A DNA stretch of 64,000 nt from NCBI GenBank assembly GCA_002148405.1, contig MUGG01000123.1:32-64031 (forward strand), written 5' to 3'. Source of the DNA: Alkalinema sp. CACIAM 70d. Its GTDB lineage: Bacteria; Cyanobacteriota; Cyanobacteriia; Leptolyngbyales; Leptolyngbyaceae. The position numbers were made by a program, and so were the translations under genes. Positions within the stretch are counted from its first letter, which is position 1; every line of letters begins with the position of its first letter. Below the pieces are notes generated by a model. That model saw only the letters and a program-made list of their open reading frames with translations, was not told where the DNA came from and did no database searches. Positions 27,001-35,282 of this stretch are shown in pieces.

Positions 27001-29544
27001 GGGGTTGATTTAGTCGGCTCTTCCGATTTCCTATCTCCCGATTTTCTCAGTGGTGGGGATACTGTAGCGTCGGCCAATTTAGACGATTTGGATTTTAACC
27101 TCGATGGGCCTTCGCCCTGGGACGATGAGGGATTGTTGGTTACGAATTCCATGGAACCGATCGCGACAGAGGAGATGGGTGACTCAGAGAGTCTGTTGGG
27201 CTCAGACGCAGATTTTGCAATCTTAGACACTGATTTTGCAATCTCAGACACCGATTCCTCGGAGGACGCTGACCTAGACGAGTTCGGTTTCTTGATGAAT
27301 GCGGGGATGGCAAGTGGTGCACTGGGCCTTGGCGCTGCTGCGTTGCACCAAACGCCTGAAAATCCAGAATTGGCCATGTCAGGGTTGGATGACTTGGATA
27401 GTTTTCTGGGCATGGATCCTCTGGAAGAAGATGACTCCGAACTACTGTTGGAGTCAATGGAGGTTTCTGGAGAGGCAGGAGCATTTGCAGATCTGGAGGC
27501 ACTATTAGGGTCTAATGATTCGATCAATCTCACCTCTGCCCCTGCCGATGGTGGGAATAACCAATTTTCTGATTTGGAGGCGCTGCTCTCAGGAGGGGGC
27601 GAAATCGGAGACACGTTGAGACTGGCTGCGGATCCAGAATTCGATGATCTAGAACGATTGCTGGAAGATGGTGATAAATCGCTCCCCAGTGCGGCATCTG
27701 GCTCAAAAGGCATGGCTCCAGCCCAAACAGGCCGTAGAACTGCGCGATCGAGTAAAGGGTTCAGCGAACAGACCATGCGGGTGCCTGTGAAGCATTTGGA
27801 TAACCTCAGTAACCTAGTTGGGGAATTGGTGGTTAACCGAAATAGCCTAGAACAGGATCAGGAACGGCTGCGGCAATCTCTCGATAATTTGCTTTATCAA
27901 GTTCAGCAACTTAGCGACGTGGGCCAGCGGATGCAGGATCTGTATGAACGATCACTGCTAGAAAGTTCATTACTTGCCAGTCGCCAAAGTCGTATGGCAG
28001 GAAGTCTTTCCTTGCAGCAGGTGGCGACCGTACCTGAAGGCCAGCGGGAGAATGCAGTTGAATACGATCCATTGGAGATGGATCGGTTCACGGGTTTCCA
28101 CTCGTTATCCCAAGAAATGATCGAGTTGATTGTCCGAGTTCGGGAGTCGGCTTCTGACATCGAATTTATTGTGGATGAAACCGATCAGGTCACTCGCATG
28201 TTCCGGCAAGTCACGACGCAGTTGCAAGAAGGGCTGACCCGGTCTCGAATGGTGCCCTTTGCCCAAACTGCCGATCGGCTGCCTCGAGCGGTGCGGGACA
28301 TTGCCGTTAAATGTGGTAAACAAGCAGAACTGGTGATTGAGGGCCGCGAAACCCTGATTGACAAGATGATTCTGGAGCATCTTTATGATCCCATGACTCA
28401 CCTGGTCAATAACGCCATTACCCATGGAATTGAAACGGTAGAAGAGCGGCGACAGTCGGGTAAGCCGGAAACTGGGCGGATTTTAATTCGAGCCTTCCAC
28501 CAAGGGAACCAAACGGTGATTTCCGTGGCCGATGATGGGGCGGGGATCGATGTTGAGCGGGTGCGCCAAAAAGCGATCGAGAAGGGATTGATCACCAGTG
28601 CTGAAGCACAGACCATGAGTCGGTTAGACATCTACGACCTGCTGTTCCACCCTGGTTTTAGTACGCGAGATAAAGCAGACGACTTTGCGGGGCGGGGCGT
28701 CGGTATGGATGTCGTGCGCACCAGCTTGAGTGAGATTCGAGGGGCGATTAATACGGATTCTAGTTTCGGTAAGGGCACCACCTTTACCATTCGTCTGCCA
28801 CTGACTCTGAGTATTTCTAAGGCGCTTTGCTGCATCAGCGATCGGGCGAGAATTGCCTTCCCCATGGATGGGGTAGAGGATATGTTGGATCTGCCCAAGG
28901 AGCGAATCCAAACAAACGCTGAAGGTCAAGAGTGCATTTCTTGGCGAGATACCTTGCTGCCTTTACGTCCTCTTACGGAGCTTTTGGCACACAATCGTCA
29001 CCTGAGCCGAGGCAATGTCTACGGTGGAAACCAAGAAGATGACATGGTGTCAGTGGTGGTTCTGCGAAGTGCTGGAAATTATCTTGCCCTCCAAGTCGAT
29101 CAAGTGCTTGGAGAGCAGGAAATCGTAATCAAGCAACTGGAAGGGCCAGTGCCTAAACCGGTGGGCATTGCCGGGGCGACGGTGCTAGGGGATGGTCGGA
29201 TCATGCCGATCGCCGATGTCCTAGAACTGATTGATCTCTCCATGGGTCGTATCCGTCGGGATAGCGGCAGCATGTGGGATCAAGGTGGCCAAGCGGCAGC
29301 CGAGCCCGCCGCTGCGAAGACGGAACCGATGGTGCTAATCGTAGACGACTCGATCACGGTTCGCGAATTGCTATCCATGACCTTCAACAAAGTGGGTTAC
29401 CGGGTGGAGCAAGCCCGCGATGGGCAGGAAGCTTGGGAAAACTACGCTCAGGACTGCCCTGCGACATTGTCTTCTGCGACATTGAAATGCCTCGCATGGA
29501 TGGGTTGGAATTGCTCTCGCGCATCCAGAAGGATCCTGCATTAA
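24019..29544 (+). CDS. hmpE: Giant CheA-like hybrid histidine kinase, frame broken in the receiver domain (HmpE/PilL/PixL-like)
   Basis: The kinase of the pilus chemotaxis system. An HPt domain has His49 in AAHSVKGGAAML; a second helical segment spans about residues 155-255. Residues about 275-1235 are a very long acidic linker of repeated D-L-x-x-L/D-D-L-x-L motifs. The kinase core begins near 1250 (VPVKHLDNLSNLVGELVV) with the N-box HLVNNAITHGIE near 1460, DDGAGID near 1504 and GRGVGMDVVRTSLSEIRG near 1558. A CheW-like domain follows, then a receiver from about 1771 (VLIVDDSITVRELLS). At the A4 run at 29438-29441 the frame loses one base, so the protein ends 34 residues later in an unrelated tail without the phospho-acceptor Asp. 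The expected continuation is listed next. Confidence 0.9.
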   Translation: MQPEQQQRIMGYFIEEAKDHLNTIEQGLLNLQSTIEDPEMANEVFRAAHSVKGGAAMLNLGGIQKISHRLEDYFKILKETPGVPVDQKLESLLLQVFDSLQGLLEQLQGPFGLTEEASSQAMAAVDPVFGEIERHLTTLTAAASGQPAVAKPDSTMVRIFQDHVPSQLREMLELFKQADAQPQRRQQLQDLCDALKALGEPFNLTGWCNLTETARRAIACSDNPCRTLAPLVIKELKQGQELVIQGKDATLHPSDQLASLVPIAVEFGSNGVSADDFASASFDDLFGQAAQEDLFAQEDLFATGSLEESGDGADFGFLEDNSSEFSLGDLDLDGLELESASTSLMELDELDLGDTLPVDEFGGLSEAAVADDLFALDDNGPEMGMAELNSLADLFEGEVPDLGSTWQEEEVLVDAESLNLVGESSVAPSDDNLDDFWLEEAAKGLEPQDADDLTDLFGGDLLDELSQSSNSTDVGHGSIGEDLGLPGTLNGAFREEAGGLDLDDLGLDFLEIEENPQASQGEGRFEDDLGLDDGLGLDSESHASLDNLGELFIGLDENELDLTDGESEDFSSQGDLLEIGLDSDRNADLDDLGGLNDLSDLGLDFGDSLEVAVTPNSDLDAVSDLFNTTGLDEETTLEEATFLGADIPADLGFDFADLGGDFAEDLETAESGTELQEENFLSGVDQVAVSAAAGMANFLSEDLSQEADAINLDGTLDATEEASAFDLFGELEGVDDLSDSVTSDETTFLDLPEEENETAFLGLGIGDNAITDLQADEGQLDDHLLDIEAELGADVLSEGGSLDLLGDDLDFLAIGELPLEANLGDENDSLDGIADTANESSFAGTESADFGLEDLEIDDLSLSDLTISHGADNSLGMAGSDDFNDLFGEAGTSDTGAVADLDLGSDQLELSSLDGLEFDELSNELDNELSLADSQADSLGDLALDDSAFNDLTLDDPGEMETTSANVDGLFPDSGFDLDESLSLNDLDAGLDEDGVDLVGSSDFLSPDFLSGGDTVASANLDDLDFNLDGPSPWDDEGLLVTNSMEPIATEEMGDSESLLGSDADFAILDTDFAISDTDSSEDADLDEFGFLMNAGMASGALGLGAAALHQTPENPELAMSGLDDLDSFLGMDPLEEDDSELLLESMEVSGEAGAFADLEALLGSNDSINLTSAPADGGNNQFSDLEALLSGGGEIGDTLRLAADPEFDDLERLLEDGDKSLPSAASGSKGMAPAQTGRRTARSSKGFSEQTMRVPVKHLDNLSNLVGELVVNRNSLEQDQERLRQSLDNLLYQVQQLSDVGQRMQDLYERSLLESSLLASRQSRMAGSLSLQQVATVPEGQRENAVEYDPLEMDRFTGFHSLSQEMIELIVRVRESASDIEFIVDETDQVTRMFRQVTTQLQEGLTRSRMVPFAQTADRLPRAVRDIAVKCGKQAELVIEGRETLIDKMILEHLYDPMTHLVNNAITHGIETVEERRQSGKPETGRILIRAFHQGNQTVISVADDGAGIDVERVRQKAIEKGLITSAEAQTMSRLDIYDLLFHPGFSTRDKADDFAGRGVGMDVVRTSLSEIRGAINTDSSFGKGTTFTIRLPLTLSISKALCCISDRARIAFPMDGVEDMLDLPKERIQTNAEGQECISWRDTLLPLRPLTELLAHNRHLSRGNVYGGNQEDDMVSVVVLRSAGNYLALQVDQVLGEQEIVIKQLEGPVPKPVGIAGATVLGDGRIMPIADVLELIDLSMGRIRRDSGSMWDQGGQAAAEPAAAKTEPMVLIVDDSITVRELLSMTFNKVGYRVEQARDGQEAWENYAQDCPATLSSATLKCLAWMGWNCSRASRRILH

Positions 29545-29711
29545 AACACCTGCCGATCGCGATGCTGACCTCTCGTGGGGCCGATCGCCACCGTCAAATG
29601 GCTTCTTCCCTGGGAGCCAGTGGCTACTTTACCAAGCCTTACTTAGAAGAAGCTCTGCTGGATGCAGCACAACGGATGTTGAAGGGAGAAGTGTTGATGA
29701 GCAAGGAATAG
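29439..29711 (+). pseudogene. hmpE: Detached C-terminal half of the CheA receiver domain
   Basis: In the frame one base behind the preceding reading frame, the sequence continues the receiver domain exactly: KLRSGLPCDIVFCDIEMPRM (phospho-acceptor Asp), then MLTSRGADRHRQMASSLGAS, YFTKPYLEEALL and a natural end MSKE. One extra A in the A run at 29438-29441 would restore a single protein of about 1,897 residues. No good start with a ribosome-binding site sits at the junction, so separate expression is unlikely. Confidence 0.85.
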
Positions 29712-29778
29712 TCCTTTGTTCCAGTCCTGAAACCATACTACTTTCGGAGTTCTAAGTATTTCCTGTAGTAATCTTTAG

Positions 29779-29829
29779 AGCCATCGATCGCGGCTATTTG
29801 GCTCAGGCTGCGATCGATGGCTATTTTTT
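29779..29829 (+). terminator. Intrinsic terminator of the hmp operon
   Basis: AGCCATCGATCGC at 29779-29791 is perfectly complementary to GCGATCGATGGCT at 29810-29822, giving a 13-base stem with an 18-base loop. It is followed by ATTTTTTG. Confidence 0.85.
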
Positions 29830-30205
29830 GCCCTTAACTTACTTGACAGTAATTCTTAGTAAGCTTATGCTTAGATCTTGATAATAGTTACTAATAAGCT
29901 TGAATTAGCTTTCCTGATTTCTAATCTAATTTCAGAGTGCAAAGTGATTGTCAGTGTCATGACGGGATCTATGCAAAGTCTAGTGAATATAGATTGAGTG
30001 AATCACTTGTAAAAAATCGCTGAATGCTTTATTTGAAAAGGCTTTTAGAAACTATTGGTGAGTTTTTGGGACGTTTCGTAGTGGTTTAAGACGTGTTGTA
30101 TGAACCTGTCTTAGGTCTGGAATGTCAGTTTTGAGATTCTAATGAGAATTGCATCTTTTTGGAATTTCAGTTTGCTTTGTTGATTGTGATAGTCGATCGG
30201 GATAC
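29830..30205. promoter_or_regulatory. AT-rich upstream region of futA
   Basis: No gene is supported. Around 29865-29905 the sequence is rich in TAATAAGCTT-like words, and TTGATAATAGTTACTAATAA near 29878 loosely resembles a Fur box (GATAAT repeats). Iron control of futA would be expected, but the match is weak. Confidence 0.3.
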
Positions 30206-31288
30206 ATGGGATTTATGAGCATTACGAGACGTACATTTTTAGCGGCGGGAGCTGCTTTTTCTGCGGTTGCATTTGAGCAAATTCTGCGGAGCCAAGCTGG
30301 AGAGGCAAAGACCGATCAAGTCGTCAACCTCTACTCTGCACGGCATTACGACACCGATCGATCGATCTACGAAAGCTTTACGCAAAAGACGGGTATTAAG
30401 GTCAATTTGATTGAGGCCGATGCAGACAAATTGATCAGTCGCATTCAAAGCGAGGGAGATAAGAGTCCTGCCGATGTGATCATTACCGTGGATGCGGGAC
30501 GATTGGTGCGGGCGCAGGAGGCGGGCATCTTACTGCCTGTGAAGTCGAAAACCTTAGAGACTGTGATTCCTCAAGCACTGCGAGACGATGCAGGCCATTG
30601 GTTTGGTATGGCAAAACGGGCACGGGTGTTGGTTTATAACCGCGAGAAAGTCAGTGGTGATGAATTGAAGGAAATTAGTTACGAAAGCCTAGCGGATGCC
30701 CGTTGGCAAGGTCGGGTTGTGACCCGTTCCTCCGGCCATGTGTACAACCAATCTTTGATCGGTTCGATCATTGCAGCCTACGACGAGAGAAAGGCTGAGG
30801 AGTGGGCTAAGGGCATTGTCGCCAACATGGCGCGCCAGCCGGAGGGGAATGATACCGCCCAGATCAAGGCAGTGGCAGCGGGGCAAGGTCACATTACCTT
30901 TGTTAATCAGTACTACGTTGCTCGGTTATTCAAGTCCCAAAAACCGGAAGACAAGGAAATTGCGAGTAAGATTCGTCTTGCTTTCCCAAACCAACGAGGA
31001 TCTGGGGCGTTGAGTCGGGGCACTCACATCAACATCAGTGGTGCCGCTGTGGTGAAATCTTCCAAGAACCAAGAAGCTGCTATTAAATTCTTGGAGCACT
31101 TGGCAAGCCGAGAAGCTCAGGAAATTTTTGCGAAGAGCAACAACGAATATCCTGTCCTACGGGGTGTAGAAATGGATGCTGTGTTGAAGGATTTTGGCAG
31201 TTTCAAGGAAGATAAACTCAACGCTAAAATTTACGGCACAAATAATGGAAAAGCGTTAGAGATTGCGAACCGGGTAAATTGGAAGTAA
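30206..31288 (+). CDS. futA: Ferric iron ABC transporter substrate-binding protein FutA
   Basis: A periplasmic Fe(III)-binding protein of the FutA/FbpA/IdiA type. The N-terminus SITRRTFLAAGAAFSAVAF carries a twin-arginine (Tat) signal, as known for FutA2. The mature part begins VVNLYSARHYDTDRSIYESF. Tyr/His ligands typical of the family are in SARHYDTD and, further on, FVNQYYVARLF (tandem Tyr near residue 230). The frame is open from a TTG at 30149; the ATGs at 30206 and 30215 both put the RR motif near the N-terminus, and I use the first. From 30206 the protein has 360 residues. It converges on futB; futC lies beyond, divergent from futB. Confidence 0.92.
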   Translation: MGFMSITRRTFLAAGAAFSAVAFEQILRSQAGEAKTDQVVNLYSARHYDTDRSIYESFTQKTGIKVNLIEADADKLISRIQSEGDKSPADVIITVDAGRLVRAQEAGILLPVKSKTLETVIPQALRDDAGHWFGMAKRARVLVYNREKVSGDELKEISYESLADARWQGRVVTRSSGHVYNQSLIGSIIAAYDERKAEEWAKGIVANMARQPEGNDTAQIKAVAAGQGHITFVNQYYVARLFKSQKPEDKEIASKIRLAFPNQRGSGALSRGTHINISGAAVVKSSKNQEAAIKFLEHLASREAQEIFAKSNNEYPVLRGVEMDAVLKDFGSFKEDKLNAKIYGTNNGKALEIANRVNWK

Positions 31289-31365
31289 AAATTCGAAATC
31301 TATCTCCTACAAAGTTGTTTTTTGATTGCTGTAATCAAAAAAGTTGAGATCGGTTCCATACGTTG

Positions 31366-31402
31366 TGCACACGCTGTTGTGATTACTAGCGTGTGCATTT
31401 TT
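31366..31402 (+). terminator. Intrinsic terminator after futA
   Basis: TGCACACGCT at 31366-31375 pairs perfectly with AGCGTGTGCA at 31388-31397, followed by TTTTTGT. A second A/T stem lies just upstream at 31318-31342 (TTTTTTGATT with AATCAAAAAA), which could stop transcription in both directions between the convergent futA and futB. Confidence 0.82.
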
Positions 31403-31573
31403 GTATATGCTTTCTAGTGCTTTGGTTGGCAAGTTAGGGAACAGCGTACAAATAAGATCCTAAGTGGGTAGACAGGTGGGTGGGTGACTGAATCAGGGAT
31501 GTTATTTCTTGGCAAGTCCCTTACAAATTTCGCTAATCGAATGGGTTTTGAAATCTAATGGGTTTGGATCGCT

Positions 31574-33268
31574 CTAACGAGTTTGGCGCGATCGCGTCAT
31601 TTGCCAACTGAGTAAAATAACTGGAACTAAACCGACTAACACGATCGCCAGGGCAGAACCCGCTGCCTCAGATAGCCGTTCATCCGCAGCCAGATTGTAG
31701 ACCCGTACTGCCAAAGTATCGAAGTTAAATGGCCGAACAATGAGGGTTGCTGGTAATTCCTTCATTACATCGACAAACACCAGCAGAATTGCTGTCAACA
31801 ATCCACTCCGCAGGAGGGGAATATGAACCCGCCAAAGCGTTCCGAACCAGCCTTCCCCCAGACTGCGCGCGGCTTCATCCAGGCTGGGCTTGATATTGGT
31901 TAAGCTCGCTTCGACTGAATTCATTGCGACTGCAAGAAACCGAACAATATAGGCAAAAACTAAGGCTGTGACGGTGCCACTCACCAGCAAGCCTGTTGTG
32001 ATACCAAAGTGCGTTTCTAACCAGTTGCCGATCGCCTGATCAACTTTTCCTAAGGGCATCAGGATCCCAACCACCACGATCGCGCTTGGAACTGCATAGC
32101 CCAGGGATGCGGCTTGCGTTGCAACCTTCGTTGTCCAAGTGTGGTGTAACCGTTTACCATAATTCATCACTACTGCGATGACCATTGTAATGCTCGCAGT
32201 CATCAACGCCAGCCAAAAACTATGTTGGGCATAGTCCATAAATTGACTGTCAAAGGCAATGTCGCGGTTAACCCAAGTCATGTGGGCTAGTAAGCCTGCT
32301 GGGACGACAAACCCTAAAGTGAGTGGCACGCCACAGGCCATCCAAGCCAGAAGCGATCGGCCCCAGCCGAGGGAATAGCGTGATAAATCCTGGATACGAT
32401 TGGCCGTCTGATAATATTTCGCCTGTCCCCGCGAGAAACGCTCAAAGATAATCAGCAATAAGATAAACCCCAAAAGGCACAGCGCCAATTGGATGGCAGC
32501 CCCCTGTTCTCCCATATCAAACCAGGTGCGATAGATGCCTGTGGTGAAGGTTTGCACTGAGAAGAATTCAACGGTTCCAAAATCATTCAGCGTTTCCATT
32601 AAAGCTAAAGACAATCCTGCAATAATGGCTGGCCGAGCCAGGGGAATTGCGACTCGAAAAAAGCTTTGCCAGGGATTGCAACCCAGGCTCCGACTGGCTT
32701 CCAAGGTGACGACAGATTGGGTTAAAAAGGCCGATCGGGCAATTAAATAAACGTAGGGATACAGCACTAACGTCAACATCAAAATGGCCCCAGGAAGCGA
32801 TCGGACATTGGGAAACCAATAGTCCTCTGCCGATTGCCATCCAAAGAGTTGCCGCAGCGTGGTTTGGACGGGGCCGTAGTAGTCCAGCAATTCCGTATAG
32901 GTATAGGCCAGGATATAGCTAGGAGCCGCCAAGGGTAGAAGCATTGCCCATTCAAAAAAACGACTGCCGGGAAAGCGACAGAGCGTTACTAGCCACGCAG
33001 TTCCTGTGCCGATCGCAGCTACACCCATACCCACGCCTACCATCAACCAGATGGAGTTCATAACATAGGTTGGCAGCACAGTGGTCGCTAGATTCTGCCA
33101 GACTTCCCCAGAATCGACCCACAGTCCCCCTAAAATGGCCCAAATCGGCGAAGATAGTACGATCGCCAATCCGACGATCGTGGCAATCCATAGCCAATGA
33201 CCAATGTTTTGTCCCCAAAGCGCGATCGCATTCTCAGGAGTCGATCGCGGTTGCATGTCACGCTGCAT
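31574..33268 (-). CDS. futB: Ferric iron ABC transporter permease FutB
   Basis: A 564-residue fused permease with two homologous halves of about six spans each, as in FbpB/FutB iron importers. EAA-type loops that dock to the ATPase are visible as LEASRSLGCNPWQSFFRVAI near residue 190 and LDEAARSLGEGWFGTLWRVH near residue 475. The start is ATG at 33266-33268; a second in-frame ATG four codons later is possible. It is divergent from futC across a 120-base spacer, so the two share a promoter region, and convergent with futA. Confidence 0.9.
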   Translation of the reverse strand: MQRDMQPRSTPENAIALWGQNIGHWLWIATIVGLAIVLSSPIWAILGGLWVDSGEVWQNLATTVLPTYVMNSIWLMVGVGMGVAAIGTGTAWLVTLCRFPGSRFFEWAMLLPLAAPSYILAYTYTELLDYYGPVQTTLRQLFGWQSAEDYWFPNVRSLPGAILMLTLVLYPYVYLIARSAFLTQSVVTLEASRSLGCNPWQSFFRVAIPLARPAIIAGLSLALMETLNDFGTVEFFSVQTFTTGIYRTWFDMGEQGAAIQLALCLLGFILLLIIFERFSRGQAKYYQTANRIQDLSRYSLGWGRSLLAWMACGVPLTLGFVVPAGLLAHMTWVNRDIAFDSQFMDYAQHSFWLALMTASITMVIAVVMNYGKRLHHTWTTKVATQAASLGYAVPSAIVVVGILMPLGKVDQAIGNWLETHFGITTGLLVSGTVTALVFAYIVRFLAVAMNSVEASLTNIKPSLDEAARSLGEGWFGTLWRVHIPLLRSGLLTAILLVFVDVMKELPATLIVRPFNFDTLAVRVYNLAADERLSEAAGSALAIVLVGLVPVILLSWQMTRSRQTR

Positions 33269-33388
33269 GATTCTTCAATTACTCACTCATCGCCCTATTA
33301 GAAAATTATTTCAGAGATCCTGGAGTCTGCGCCGTAGAATTATTGATGAAGACTTGCAATAAATCAAATTTCCCTTGCTTGAAGATCT

Positions 33389-34504
33389 ATGGCTGCTAAT
33401 CTTTCCTCTGCAAATAGACCCATGAATTTTCCGACTCAAGCGGGGGATAGAACCGTCATTTTGCAGCTTGATGCTGTGACCAAACAGTTTCCCCAGACGG
33501 CAGTGGCAGCCGTGCAAGACATTTCGATCGAACTCCAAGAAGGGGATTTGCTGGGGTTGCTGGGGCCGTCGGGTTGTGGCAAAACGACGCTATTGCGGAT
33601 GATTGCTGGGTTTGAGCAGCCGAGCGCAGGGCAGATCACGCTGGCAGGACAGGTGGTGGCAACGCCCGATCGATCAATCCCCCCGGAAAAACGCAATGTT
33701 GGCATGGTGTTTCAGGACTATGCTCTGTTTCCCCATTTGACAGCGGGGGAAAACATTCGATTTGGATTGACGAAGTTAGGCTTAACTCGGGCAGAACAAA
33801 TCGATCGGGTACGGGATGCGATCGGTCTAGTGGGGTTGGAGGGATTGGAAAAGCGTTATCCCCACCAACTGTCTGGGGGGCAGCAGCAACGAGTGGCCTT
33901 AGCCCGTGCCCTTGCACCCCGTCCTCAATTGATTTTGCTAGATGAACCGTTGAGTAATTTGGATGCCCAAGTGCGGCTGCGACTGCGCCAGGAAATTCGA
34001 TCAATCCTGAAACAGGCGGGCATTTCAGCGGTCTTTGTGACCCACGATCAGGAAGAGGCATTGTCAATGTGCGATCGGGTGGCGGTGTTGTCGAAGGGCC
34101 GTTTGGAGCAATTGGCAACCCCCGAGGACATCTATCAGCATCCAGCGACGCAATTTGTCGCCGAATTTGTTACCCAAGCGAACTTTGTTCAAGCGGTTCA
34201 GCAGGCAGGCCGTTGGGTGACGGATTTAGGTGAGTTTCCGATCGTACATTCTGGGGCAGCTATTACCCATCCTTCTACTGCTCAGGCAACCCTTATGATT
34301 CGGCAGGAAGATGTGCAACTATTACCCGATCGGGATGGGAATTTTAAGATTTGCGATCGGGAATTTTTAGGGCGGGAATACCGTTATCGACTCGTGAATG
34401 CAGCAGGATTGGCACTGTATGCTCGAACCAGCGATCGAATTGCACCGGAAGATTGCGTGACTGTGAAGGTTCGGGAAAATCGGTTTGTAGTATTGCCCGA
34501 TTAA
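33389..34504 (+). CDS. futC: Ferric iron ABC transporter ATP-binding protein FutC
   Basis: The ATPase that energises iron uptake with FutB. Walker A GPSGCGKTT lies near residue 53, the Q-loop in MVFQDYALFPHLTAGENI, the signature [15 protein letters not shown] near residue 152, Walker B LILLDEP with D-loop LSNLD, and the H-loop in VTHDQEEALSM. The C-terminal 120 residues form a TOBE-like regulatory domain, as in FbpC/PotA-type ATPases. The 371-residue length is normal. The start could be the ATG at 33389 or the one twelve codons in (MNFPTQAG). Confidence 0.9.
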   Translation: MAANLSSANRPMNFPTQAGDRTVILQLDAVTKQFPQTAVAAVQDISIELQEGDLLGLLGPSGCGKTTLLRMIAGFEQPSAGQITLAGQVVATPDRSIPPEKRNVGMVFQDYALFPHLTAGENIRFGLTKLGLTRAEQIDRVRDAIGLVGLEGLEKRYPHQLSGGQQQRVALARALAPRPQLILLDEPLSNLDAQVRLRLRQEIRSILKQAGISAVFVTHDQEEALSMCDRVAVLSKGRLEQLATPEDIYQHPATQFVAEFVTQANFVQAVQQAGRWVTDLGEFPIVHSGAAITHPSTAQATLMIRQEDVQLLPDRDGNFKICDREFLGREYRYRLVNAAGLALYARTSDRIAPEDCVTVKVRENRFVVLPD

Positions 34505-34539
34505 CCTAACTTGATTCGTCTTGCGAGCAATGATCCACT

Positions 34540-35172
34540 ATGGCTCAAGTTCTGGCAGTCACCGATGCAATCACTAGCTTGGCAGAGGCAGAAGCGCAGT
34601 TTGGTCTGTCCTACAATCACGATTCAGCTTTCTTCCCAGAATGGTTAGAGGATTTATCGCCACTCACTTCCGCAGAACAACAGCGCTTAGATCTCATTAA
34701 GCAACGTTATCTTTACCATCGGCAGTGTGAGCATTTGTCAGAAGGAGCCGTTAATTTCTTGGTGATTGCCCCATTATTAGAGTTGGCGGGATTTTACGAC
34801 CCTCACTTTCATTTGCGTTCTGAAGCTTCCATTCGGCTAGAGATTGCCGATGAAAATGACAAAATCTACCAAGGGCGAATTGACAGCTTGATTTTGCAGG
34901 AGCATTTGTGGATTGTTTTAGTCGAGTCTAAACGCACTTCATTTAATGTTGAGGTAGCCCTTCCTCAAGCTCTGGCTTATATGGCTGCAAATCCTATCCC
35001 CAACCAAGCAACCTTCGGCTTTGTGAGTAATGGGGCTTATTCGATTTTTGTGAAACTAGATCAACATCAATATAGCTTCTCAGATGATTTCTCCTTAAAT
35101 CGCAGACAGAACGAACTTTATTCAGTTTTGCAAATTCTGCACCGTCTCAAAAAATGTAATCAAACTATGTGA
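34540..35172 (+). CDS. PD-(D/E)xK nuclease-like protein, stand-alone restriction-subunit-like
   Basis: A 210-residue protein with the core of the type I restriction R-subunit nuclease fold: YQGRIDSLILQEHLWIVLVE followed by SK, giving the D...E-x-K catalytic pattern near residues 108-128, and a helix with Q (ALPQALAYM). No helicase or modification gene is adjacent, so it is not a complete restriction system. Similar single-domain proteins are common in cyanobacteria and often annotated as restriction endonuclease subunit R. The role is unknown. It starts 36 bases after futC in the same direction. Confidence 0.7.
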   Translation: MAQVLAVTDAITSLAEAEAQFGLSYNHDSAFFPEWLEDLSPLTSAEQQRLDLIKQRYLYHRQCEHLSEGAVNFLVIAPLLELAGFYDPHFHLRSEASIRLEIADENDKIYQGRIDSLILQEHLWIVLVESKRTSFNVEVALPQALAYMAANPIPNQATFGFVSNGAYSIFVKLDQHQYSFSDDFSLNRRQNELYSVLQILHRLKKCNQTM

Positions 35173-35282
35173 TCAAACCATGAGTTCAAAAGAATGATTT
35201 TGATGAATCAAGTTCAATTGCTAAAGAATTCACGTTCAAAAGACGAATTTGTCAAAAGCTGATCAAAAACTTAACTTGAAAC

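Noticed and set aside
24750..27776. Long serine-rich open frames antisense to the CheA linker
   Set aside because: They are the mirror of repeated Asp/Leu codons (GAT/CTA) and have no family features.
35242..35253. GACGAATTTGTC as another member of the dyad set
   Set aside because: Its spacer is six bases, not five, and it lies downstream of a gene rather than in a clear promoter.
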